Assembly (NCBI GenBank): GCA_958510875.1
Contig: OY294067.1
Span: 234,526,361-234,590,360 of the forward strand
Reading direction: 5' to 3'
DNA length: 64,000 nt
Origin: Endomychus coccineus
Taxonomy: Eukaryota; Arthropoda; Insecta; Coleoptera; Endomychidae
Each line of letters starts with the position of its first letter. Position 1 is the first letter of the stretch. The position numbers were made by a program, and so were the translations under genes. The notes beneath the pieces were generated by a model. That model had not been told where the DNA came from. It saw only the letters and a list, made by a program, of their open reading frames with translations, and did no database searches. Positions 11,776 through 20,640 of this stretch are shown here, in pieces.

Positions 11776-12410
11776 GAGGCATTCCATATGAAAAATCAGC
11801 ACTCGTTCCCAGGTCACCCTCGGGGATCGCCCTGAAAGTTTTTCTCACCATTTCCACATTGAAAAATATGACGATTCCCGAAATTTCGGGTCTTAAGTGA
11901 CGATATTGCGCCGAGGAGAACATAATGAAGTTTTTCTTGGCCTTTTTGAGTAAAAAAATTAAATTCGTCTTATTATCTTGAAATATTTGAAAATCAGCCT
12001 AAAAAATTTGTTGAAAGCACATAGTCGATCGGAAATTTCCCGTAGAATACGATGCTGCAGTCAGATTAGAGATATCTTGCAAGGAAAACCCGGAAAATGG
12101 GAAAAACCGTTTCCCAAAATACCTATATTTAAATTTTTTTCTAACCTGGAAAATTTCCGATCGACAATGTGGTTTCAAAAATTTTTTAGCCTGATTTTCG
12201 AATATTTCACGATAATAAGACGAATTTTATTTTTTTACTTAAAAAAGGTAAAAAAAACTTCATCATGTTCTCCTCGGCGCAATATCGACATTTAAGATCT
12301 AAAATTTCGGGAATCGTCATATTTTTCAATGTGGAAAAGGTAAGAAAAACTTTCAGGACGATCCCCGAGGGTGACCTGGGAACGAGTGCTAATATCATAT
12401 GGAATGCCTC
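11776..12410. mobile_element. foldback element F1
   Basis: Near-complete palindrome of 635 bp. The left arm starts GAGGCATTCCATATG at 11776, and the right arm ends with the complement at 12410. The arms pair almost to the centre near 12090, through the tract GATCGGAAATTTCCCG. Termini and inner tracts match the larger F2 (17169-19614): both begin GRGGCATTC and share a CGTTCCCA..TCACCCTC tract. Flanks read TAT on each side, a possible short target duplication. No coding capacity; open frames are by-products. Confidence 0.85.
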
Positions 12411-12426
12411 TATAACAATGGTAGTT

Positions 12427-13011
12427 TAATAATAATAATAATAGTTTATTGTCCGTAAGACCAATGATACGCAATGGTATAAGCAGTCAAGAAATATACA
12501 GGTATTCAAACAAATAAATAAAAAAATGAATGAATAAATAAATAAATAAACACGTATTTTGGTGTAGTAAGAGAGAAAAAAGAAAGAAAAATGGTATATA
12601 AAACTTGCTTAGAAAAACACATAGTAACCGTTCGAAAAGTAACAAATTATAATTATAACCCAGTATCTACATTACAATTATCAATAAATATAAAATTATA
12701 ATTAAAGGAAATGAGCGAAACTTTATTAATTTTGTGTTATCAAAGATTCCAAGTACTCAGAAAGACTTTAAAATACATGCTCTTGGAAACGATTATGCAC
12801 ATCATTTTTAAACTGTTTTAACTTATTACTATCTCTGAGCGACTGCGAAAGTTTGTTGAACATCTTTATGCCTATATATCGCGGAGTTTCTTCATAAAAA
12901 GACATCCTACGTTGAGGTATCAATAGGTCTGCTCGGCCTGTTGCAGGGTAAGTATGATTGAAATCATTACGTGGAAATGAGCCAACTTTTATGTCTAGAG
13001 TTGTTTTATAT
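12427..13011 (-). mobile_element. LINE D 3' end with (TAA)n-type tail
   Basis: On the minus strand this runs from about 13011 to a microsatellite tail at 12427-12446 (AATAAT repeats on the plus strand), preceded by GACAATAAACTATTATTATT. It holds the RT C-terminus and 3' UTR of a non-LTR retrotransposon. A PLE remnant with a 13-bp target duplication is inserted at its upstream side. Confidence 0.72.
12768..12995 (-). pseudogene. LINE D reverse-transcriptase C-terminus
   Basis: Minus-strand frame ending in TAA at 12768-12770. It includes TYPATGRADLLIPQRRMSFY, then TPRYIGIKMFNKLSQSL and LKQFKNDVHNRF. This is the conserved C-terminal tail of Jockey/CR1-like LINE proteins (R...L..P..R...Y..TP.YIG.K.FN.L...L.....FK..). 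The catalytic region is absent. Confidence 0.75.
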
Positions 13012-13096
13012 TAATAATAAAGATTCTTGACCCAGTATGAATTATATATAAAAATTCTTGGGAAATAGGTCACATTAACACTGTTTTAAAATTTTT

Positions 13097-13138
13097 GTCT
13101 TTACGTACGTTTCGGTCTCACGATCATCATCAGAAGAC
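13097..13138 (-). ncRNA. hammerhead ribozyme motif, family A, slightly decayed
   Basis: Minus strand: stem I GUCUU/AAGAC, core CUGAUGA, stem II with a GUGA loop, then GAAAC, a 2-bp stem III with loop GUAC, and cleavage site GUA. All core residues are intact. Stem II has an A-C mismatch (GAUC against GACC), and one extra U lies between CUGAUGA and stem II, as in the other family A copies. Confidence 0.72.
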
Positions 13139-13363
13139 TTATTATGTCAAAAAGGGTTTATTAAAACTAATTATAGCACAAGCGTCCATATCGCACAATT
13201 TTCAATCAAAAGCCCACGCCGTCGAAAAGAACAGAACCACGAATAATCGAAATTGTATCGTCAATATTAAAATATAAAAGTTTTGATTGAAATTTGTGCG
13301 ATATGGACGCTTGTGCTATAATTAGTTTTAATAAACCCTTTTTGACATAATAAGTCTTCTGAT

Positions 13364-13395
13364 GATGGTCGTGACACCGAAACGTACGCAAAGAA
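13364..13395 (+). ncRNA. degenerate hammerhead motif, family A
   Basis: Plus strand, mirror of 13097-13138. Core CUGAUGA and GAAAC are kept. The cleavage triplet reads GCA instead of GUA, breaking the closing A-U pair, and stem I and stem II each carry mismatches. Probably inactive. Confidence 0.6.
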
Positions 13396-13479
13396 AATTT
13401 TTTTAAAACAGAGTGTTAATGTGACCTATTTCCCAAGAATTTTTATATATAGTTGTTTTATATATTATATACATGGATG

Positions 13480-15170
13480 GGTAATATTCGCAAGTGTCGG
13501 AAGAATTGTTGTTGAATTTAGTGGAGTCTTCTGACTGACAAGCGGTCAGTCTCAAGTTCGTTTAAATATAATCGACATAGAATGTGACGTATTTAAAAGC
13601 TTGGTATTGGCTGTTCTCTCACCCGGGTCATCATTAAAAACACTAAAATGCAATCGTTAACAACAAGCTTACAACTTGTAGCGAAAAGGGATACTTATAA
13701 AACCATGATTTGAGCACACAACTAACGACTAAACGGCTCATCCGACAGAAGTACAAGGTGATCGATTCCCATTCGTGTCGTATTATGTCTAAGCATGCTA
13801 TATATTTTCGCATATTTGGATCGATGCGACATGTAAATGCACTTACGGGCGACCGGGGTCGCTATGACAGCCTACAAGAATGCACTTATGCAAAACACAT
13901 CTGCATCAGACTCCCGCGTGACACCCTGCTAGGTTTAAAAGGAATAGAAACTCCTTGGCCCCTAGTTTGTCCCGCTATTCTTATTGACAACACTAGATGT
14001 CTGGAACTGTTTCTAGAAAGTATTGCCCATAGCCCATATAAAGAACTAGCTGTATTAGGGGGTAGCCCGCGGCAACAGGTAAAGCGAAGCGCAAACTGGA
14101 TCGGTCATGGGTGCGGTGGCGGGCGCGGTGGCGGTGGCGATCAAACGCTTTTCATTAAATTAAACGGAAGAGTGTTAACCTGAGCGGACTGACAAACGCG
14201 CCCGCTGCCCAGTGCAGCGTTCTATCGCTACCCACCTGCGGACAGCGGCAGAACGCTGCATGCATCATTTGCCCGTCAATTCGCGCGATATTTTGCAAGA
14301 AGAAACATGTGTGACACAGAGAAACTATTTGAAAAAGTGCGTGAGTATCCAATTCTGTTTGATTCATATAAAAAATATTAAACAAAATAAAATATATCTA
14401 TCGGACTTTATTAAGACAGACTAAGCACTCGCGAACGAAGTCGTCTCTGGAATCGGCTTATATGACACAAAGTACGTCCTCGTCTAGCGGCCAAATGGTA
14501 ATTGAAATCTACATGATATGACATGACAAACTGGATATGATGCTAGAAATTTACCGGCATAAGCCGTTTTCGAGTAATTGATCACAGCGGCTCGTCGAAA
14601 TGCCTGACGCTAATCTTTTTTCGTTCACTGTTCTGTGCACGATTGGCCGATTGTAGAGAGAATTACTTTCTATAAACTCGGCGATTAGTATACTACCGGA
14701 GCGCCCTTTACTATTTACGGGTAGGCGTTTGGAGAACTAGGTTTGTCAGATGTCTTGATTCTGTCAGTTTTGTGCCTTTGTGTGCCAATGCCGCTTTCTT
14801 GTTTTGATGCCGACTGATTTTCATGGATTTGTATCTTACTATAATAGACTATCCACTTCCAAGATAGAGCGCACGTAGACAAATGCATGCGGTGTTCAAG
14901 TGTACAGAATACTCACATTGCGGTTTGAAATGCTGACCAGTTTAGAACAAACATGCAATTTTATTTAAAACAAACAAATTAATGAAAAGGAAATATTTTG
15001 AAATCAGTTCATACCACGTTGTTATAGTTTCTATATAGCGGAATCGAGACAAACTGCGGCGAGCGCTCTTCTTTATCGGCTTATCTTTCCGGACACTCAC
15101 TCAGTCCTTCTTAACCCTACGGCCATACGCAGCATACTGACGGACCTCTTAGTTCAATATTGAAAACGAA
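13480..15170. other. long CpG-rich, apparently non-repetitive stretch
   Basis: A region of about 1.7 kb with CG content well above the surroundings, peaking at 14040-14290 where GGCGGGCGCGGTGGCGGTGG-type sequence occurs. The longest plus-strand frame (13710-14183, 157 codons) lacks an ATG at its start and ends in a glycine-rich run; I recognise no domain in it. No repeat from elsewhere in the window appears here. It could be regulatory DNA, an untranslated exon, or foreign DNA. Confidence 0.4.
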
Positions 15171-15173
15171 ATA

Positions 15174-15378
15174 TTTAATATAGTTCTTTTCACTGAAGCT
15201 GGGAGGCTCAATATAAGGCTTCATTTATTGACCTGATTCAGTTATGCCTCAAATCTCAAAACCGTAATGACGAATCATATTTAGAGAGATTTGGAAAATT
15301 GAAAAGAATTACTACCTTCCTCAATCAACCAGTGGACATCAAGAAAGATCCAGAAGTATACATAGTTCGCAGGAAATA
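15174..15378 (+). other. unrecognised coding-like open frame
   Basis: A frame of about 60 codons including SFIDLIQLCLKSQNRNDESY and LKRITTFLNQPVDIKKDPEV, ending YIVRRK then a stop. It reads like protein but I recognise no family. The frame is closed by a TGA upstream. It may be an exon or a retroelement fragment. Confidence 0.2.
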
Positions 15379-15939
15379 AATAAAAGCAACTTGATAATAA
15401 AATTCCGGATGTAGTCTATTGAAAATGACAAACTCGGAGTTACTGACTTATAAGTTTGTTGTCGACACCGATGTTCGCCACTCCAAGTTTAACAGATTTA
15501 CATCGCTGTTTTAAAAGCTCTTCAGAAATGTGGGTCGTAAATACAAGATATGCTAACGGAAAAGCGGAAATACCCATCACTTCGTTGGAAAGAAGGTAAT
15601 GTGTTTTATTCTGAAGTCTTCGTTCGTTAGCAAATATTGTCTAATAAATCAACTGGAACAATGAGACCAATGATCAATTAACAGACTGTTAAGTTGCCCA
15701 TATCAGAAAGAATTTGGATGCCTTATCGGTGTGAATTGCAATGAAAATAGATAACAGTTTGAAGAAAATAAAAAATATGTACAGGTTGGTTCAAAGTTGG
15801 CGTTCAAGGCCTACTACTACTACGGCAAAAGTAAAAAAATAATTAAATTCTGAACCTAGCATCGTGAATATGATGGCCAGAGCTAAAAGAGAAAAAATTA
15901 TAATGAATAGTGAATCACAAACACGTGTTATAAGTCAAT

Positions 15940-16400
15940 AGACAAAGTATTGTTTCCCCAGATTTAACAGTGACAACACGTCTTTTAGCTCCAGACAACT
16001 GTTTCGTTCTTCTCATAAGCTCGTCAGTGGGACAAGGCAGACGTGAAGTCACTGATCAAGCACGACTTGAACCCGCGTTTCACCAATCATTACAGGAGGC
16101 ATCTTCAGTGCAAGCTTGAGGCTTGAACTGAAAATGATTCTTCTGGTTTCTGTAGCGGTATTTATTGTGGGAAAAAACCTTCACGCTACACAGTTCACTG
16201 CTGTTATACGGCATCAAGTCGTGCTATTGTGACGCGGAACCCATCCGGAATCCAAGAATTTTCAACATTAGCTATCCGCGGAAGTCTACTATTCAAGAAA
16301 CTATATCATTTTCGGAGGTGGTTGAACGGTGACTTCACGTCTGCCTCGTCCCCCTGACGAGCTACGTGTTGTCATTGATCAATTTAGTTTGTTAATGACA
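15940..16400. repeat. Penelope-like terminal inverted repeat, family B, copy 1
   Basis: An inverted repeat whose arms share GGCAGACGTGAAGTCAC (near 16037) and its complement (near 16330), CAAGCACGACTTG-type sequence and a CGTCAGTGGGAC tract. The left arm carries a hammerhead motif of the same family as those at 37185-37231 and 37579-37625. The family is inferred to be PLE-derived from this structure, but no coding part is present. Confidence 0.6.
15988..16033 (-). ncRNA. hammerhead ribozyme motif, family B, weakened
   Basis: Minus strand: core CUGACGA (position 7 is C, a position that tolerates any base), GAAAC, loop AGUU, cleavage triplet GUC, and stem I UGGAGC pairing with GUCCCA with one mismatch. 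Stem II is poorly paired (GCUU against GAAC). Core residues are kept but the fold is weak. Confidence 0.55.
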
Positions 16401-17168
16401 ATAATCGTCGGAATTTTTATCCATGAACGTACCCATATTTTTCCACAGTTGGAAAGTCCATAGTAATGTGAATAACTTTTATCGGAATAATTTTTCAATT
16501 TGCTTTTGCTCAAAGTCACAGGACCACAAAGTCAAAATATGCCTCATTCAAAAAGTTTTCATGAAAAACAAGAGTAGAACTAAAAGTGAAAGTGGAATGA
16601 AATTTAATTGACACATTTAATTGAAAAATTGTAATATAAAAAACAGTAATTGAGAACTGATACTCCCTCATTTGATTTTCCACAAATAAAAGGAAATTCT
16701 ATTTTTGGGTTCTTTACCACGTCGCATGTACAGAATATTATGCTAAACGAAAGTATAGTAACGAGAAACAAATATTCGAACCAGAGATCTTGACAACTAC
16801 TGAGCTTATTATTTTTAAGGAATTAACGTACATACTACTCAGTTGGATTATCTCCGAGGTGATTTTGATTGCTTTCTCTTCACTTCATGTGTGCTTATCA
16901 GTGGTTTATATGGTGATTCAACATTTTGTGCCTGCATAATTCATAGGGAAGTCGATGGGGGGGGGGGAGGGGGGAGGCAAAGCAAATATTTTCCAGATTT
17001 TGACAACTAAACTTTACTCCATACTATTTTTAATCTCAAATGCTGTTTCCTCGGTGGTTTCAAATAACTGCGGTTTACAACTAACGTCCGTGGTTTCGCC
17101 AAATTGCCATTGAATAAAGGGGATTTCGAGATTTCATTGGACATTTCCTGATTCAAAATGAAAGTAAT
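16401..17168. other. no gene; poly-G tract
   Basis: Mostly featureless AT-rich DNA. A run of eleven G followed by more G at 16957-16977 is the only compositional oddity. The last 130 bp (17040-17168) are open on the minus strand and adjoin the F2 insertion. Confidence 0.4.
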
Positions 17169-17773
17169 GGGGCATTCTACGCCAACTCAGCAGTCGTTCC
17201 CACATCACCCTCTCAGATCTGGCTCAAAATTGGTACATCGATTGGTACTATCGAAAAAACGATATTCCCAAATTTTCAGCCCCTAAGACCGCTTCTTGCC
17301 ATCGGGGGCCCATAGTGAAGTTTTCGACCATCATTTCACCTCCAAGGGTCTGAAATCGGTTTTTCGTGTACTGACGCGGCATTTTGGTCTAAAAGAATGA
17401 TCAAAAATACATAGGAGATGGCAAATTTCCCGTAGAACACGATGCCACCATCCGTTTTCCGATATCTAGCAAGAGGAGCCCGGAAAACTCGTTTTACGCG
17501 TCTCTTTCGTCCCCCTGTCTTTTCAAACACAGAAATTTCTATCTCCAGCCAGTATTAGAGAAAACATTATTTATTCAATGATTTATTTCACAATTTTTCG
17601 TCAATTTTTTGATTTTTGAGCAAATTTACATTTTCTGCAGCTTAGTTCCAATAATAATAAATAGTTCCCTTATTTATTATTGAAAAAACGAGAGCATTTT
17701 GAACCCAGTACCATTCGGAAATCAAAAATCACGCTGAAACTTGTCGGTAATATAGGTTCCTATGCGCCCTCCG

Positions 17774-17815
17774 CACAGATGCATAGAGATCATTCTTGAT
17801 CTCTATGCACAGATG
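17774..17815. repeat. 26-bp hairpin flanked by 8-bp duplication inside F2
   Basis: CATAGAGATCA, TTCT, TGATCTCTATG at 17782-17807, a perfect 11-bp stem with a 4-nt loop, flanked by CACAGATG at 17774-17781 and 17808-17815. The opposite arm of F2 has only one CACAGATG and no hairpin, so the hairpin plus one octamer is an insertion in the left arm. Confidence 0.85.
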
Positions 17816-17944
17816 ACGCCAAGTGACGGGCCTTGTTTATAAGCATTCGTTCACCGCCGCACTGTGCAATAAACAAAAGATTTGTGACAAAAGAAGGGAG
17901 AGAATTATCATCATTTGAAGCTACAAACTACTCACGTTTTCAAG

Positions 17945-17970
17945 ATGAGTGATGAATCTCAAGGTAAGCT
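17945..17970 (+). other. first-exon-like module in F2 (ATG plus splice donor)
   Basis: ATG AGT GAT GAA TCT CAA G is followed directly by GTAAGC, a good donor site; predicted peptide MSDESQ. The mirror arm carries the same module on the minus strand (about 18610-18636). Both point toward the centre of F2. This looks like the 5' end of a gene carried by the foldback, but no downstream exon is recognised. Confidence 0.4.
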
Positions 17971-19614
17971 GATTAAAAAACAATTAGTGCAAGTTTTTTC
18001 CGGTCTTTTTCTAGAAAAAAATTGTGATTTGTGTTTCATCGTACCTACTGGCGCTATTGTGCATTCTAACCTCGGGATATAGAAGTGGTGACAAGGTCCC
18101 CTATTCGTTAATCTACCGCGATGAGCACTTTCTACGAGTTATTTGATTCAGTTTTGATAGAAATTCAATTTTTCCGTGATTTTGGAGTAGATAATTGAGT
18201 CTGGGCTCACGCGCGTTTCTGCCAATAAGGTCTCTAATCCTCAAGACCAGAGTGGAGGGGCGTAGAGTCCAATTGTCAAATTGTTTACAAACCTGCTTGT
18301 TGCTTGATTATTGACCCCGGATTTGGTCTCAATTTGGTAAGGCGCCAGTTTTAACGTCGCTGATAATGAAGTTAAAAATGTCGAAATTCTTAAAGGGGCA
18401 GGCGCTTTGACTGGTCATTTCTTGGAAAAAAATTTGGAATACATTTATCTGACATTTGGGCTAGTCAAAATTACAACCACAATCTTGGGTTTGGAGATTT
18501 CTTCATTCTGATCCCAGAATACACAATAGCGTCAGTACGATGAAACACGAATCACAATTTTTTTCTAGAAAATGACCGGAAAAAACTTACACTAATTGTT
18601 TTTTATTCAGCTTACCTTGAGATTCATCACTCATCATGAGTAGTTTGTAGCTTCAAATAATGATAATTCCTTCCCTTCTTTTGTCACAAATCTTTTGTTT
18701 ATTGCACAGAAGGGCGGTGAACAAATGCTTGTAAACAAGGCCCGCCTCTTGGCGTCATCTGTGCGGAGGGCGCATAGGAACCTATATTACCAACAAGTTT
18801 CAGCGCGATTTTCGATTTCCGAATGGTACTGGGTTCAAAATGCTCTCGTTTTTTTAATAATGAATATTGGAATAGTCTCTTCATTATTAATGGAACTAAG
18901 CTGCAGAAAATGTAAATTTGCTCAATTATCAAAAAATTGACGAAAAATTGTGAAATAAATCATTGAATAAATAATGTTTTCTTTAATACTGGCTGGGGAG
19001 AGAAATTTCTGTGTTTGTAAAGACAGGGGGACAGAAGAGACGCTCGGTGAGAGAAAAAAATCCAATTATTACCCAACTGGATAGGGCCAGTGGAGAGGTT
19101 ATAATGAAAAAATTATAGAAAATTTCATATAAAACCGTTAAAACGCGTGTAACTTTTTTTTACATATAATGATCACCACGCGCGTATGAACATTCGAAAA
19201 AGCAATAATCGAAGAACCTTTTGGTAAATTTTCAGCCAGTTTGAAGCGACCGTATTTGAGATATCAGATTTTTTTACCAAACCGCGGTTTTTCGCGTTTT
19301 CCGGACTTTCCTTGCTAGATTTCGGAAAACGGATGGTGGCATCGTGTTCTACGGGAAATTTGGCATCTCCTATGTATTTTTGATCATTTTTTAGACCAAA
19401 ATGCCGCGTCAGTACACGAAAAACCGATTTCAGACCCCTAGAGGTGAAATGATGGTCGAAAACTTCACTATGGGCCCCTGATGACAGGAAGTGGTCTAAG
19501 GGGCTGAAAATTTGGGAATATCCTTTTTTCGATAGTACTAATCGATGTACCAATTTTGAGCCAGATTTGAGAGGGTGATGTGGGATCGACTGCTGAGTTG
19601 GCGTGGAATGCCCC

Positions 19615-19852
19615 TAATGAAATTACTCAAATCGTCCTGTATGGTTTTCGATGATCCGGCGGAAACATAGTTGGTATAAATATCTTCTTCTAAAAAATTA
19701 CGTAATTGAATATCATGTTTAGTAATTAAACTAATAATTATTATTACTCTCATCGTGTCCTCGAAATGAACACAAAAAATGTTAAACACCTGTCCGTGGT
19801 TATAGAAGCAGCACCACCATATGATCAACCAGACTAAGATATAACTATCCAC
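19615..19852 (-). other. coding-like open frame cut by F2 (possible membrane-protein exon)
   Basis: On the minus strand, 19852 to 19615 is open and includes the hydrophobic segment YILVWLIIWWCCFYNHGQVF, then HFEDTMRVIIIISLITKHDI. F2 interrupts it. If F2 and one copy of the TAAT duplication are removed, the frame stays open for about 50 more codons on the far side (17168 down to about 17020). The layout would fit a chemoreceptor-like membrane-protein exon, but that is speculation; no diagnostic motif is present. Confidence 0.3.
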
Positions 19853-20312
19853 TTGTTTTTTATCATCACCATTATATAATTCTAGTTTAGCAAGGGCAAT
19901 ATTACAAGGCTGTTTATTTATATACTACTAGCGATGGACGTTATCCGGAATAAAAATCGGTTTCCATCCGATCATAGAAATAACCTGTAGAATGTAATTA
20001 TCAGGTTCTGTAATTCGAATCATTTCCCGGGAGGAACCTATAAACATCGCTGATATCGAAACGATTCAAACTCGAAGTTTAAGAATCGGAATTTGGAATG
20101 AATGAAACTAAACTGAAATTAAAACATTGTCAATTGGCAGCAAACAAACATTTGAAATTCACTGGTTTGAATTTAAAAAACGTTATAGAACAATTGTATT
20201 CATCATAACAAAAGTAAGTGGCATCGGCAGTATCTGTAATATGAAAAATATTTTTCCGCCTACCTCTATCCAAAGTATACATTTCCTGGCCTCATCGTAG
20301 GGAGCAAAGTCG

Positions 20313-20340
20313 TACTTTTCCTCCCTAGAGAGGAAAAGTA
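20313..20340. promoter_or_regulatory. dif-like palindrome upstream of the tyrosine recombinase
   Basis: Perfect 11-bp arms TACTTTTCCTC (20313-20323) and GAGGAAAAGTA (20330-20340) around the 6-bp spacer CCTAGA. This 11+6+11 geometry is that of tyrosine-recombinase core sites. Related half-sites lie past the gene, at 22162-22220. A CRE-like TGACGTCA follows at 20345-20352. Confidence 0.45.
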
Positions 20341-20344
20341 AAAG

Positions 20345-20352
20345 TGACGTCA
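20345..20352. promoter_or_regulatory. CRE-like octamer
   Basis: TGACGTCA, the consensus CREB/ATF site, with a second TACGTCAT nine bases on. It lies about 290 bp upstream of the recombinase start. Whether it is used cannot be told from sequence. Confidence 0.3.
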
Positions 20353-20640
20353 TGGTACGTCATCAATAAAATAACTTATACGGCATTTCTATTATATAAG
20401 TATAAATTTTGCCGTTTATTTATAGAACACAGTGTATTTTGCAAAATGGTAGAGATCAGTAAATTGTTATTTTAATTTAACGATTTTTACATTAATAATG
20501 CGACTTCAATTCATAGATTCATCCGGTTTTCGAATTTAGGACTGAAATATTACAGCATGCTATGGTCGATTGACAGATTAACAGTTTCAAAGTGTGTTAC
20601 GCTATAATATATCTACAAAATATAAAATAATATTTGAAAA

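Larger units (their letters stand above)
13012..13450. mobile_element. Penelope-like element terminal-repeat remnant, family A, copy 1
   Basis: An inverted repeat flanked by a perfect 13-bp target duplication, AGTTGTTTTATAT (12999-13011 and 13451-13463). It begins like the PLE at 52472 (AAGATTCTTGACCCAGTATG) and ends TTTTTATATAT as that one does. The arms carry facing hammerhead motifs (13097-13138 minus, 13364-13395 plus) and pair through a tract with a TAGCACAAGCGTCCATATCG core. No coding part remains. PLEs are known to keep terminal repeats (pLTRs) with hammerhead motifs, and the match to the coding copy at 52472-53460 supports the assignment. Confidence 0.82.
17169..19614. mobile_element. 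foldback element F2 (2.4 kb)
   Basis: Long inverted repeat. The left arm begins GGGGCATTCTACGCCAACTC at 17169, and the right arm ends in the complement at 19614. Arms extend to about 18060 and 18540, leaving a unique centre of roughly 0.5 kb. A 4-bp TAAT lies on both sides (17165-17168 and 19615-19618), a likely target duplication. Same family as F1. Each arm contains a module with a TATA-like TTTATAAGC (left arm, about 17838), an ATG and a GT splice-donor-like site (17945-17970; mirrored near 18610-18636). No transposase is encoded. Confidence 0.85.

Noticed and set aside
13710..14183. 157-codon open frame in the CpG-rich island
   Set aside because: No ATG start, glycine-rich end from a GGCGG repeat, and no recognisable domain. 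Long frames are expected in GC-rich DNA. Kept only as part of the island.
18695..19553. Several 80-126 codon frames inside F2
   Set aside because: They lie in the palindromic arms, appear on both strands and have no protein features.
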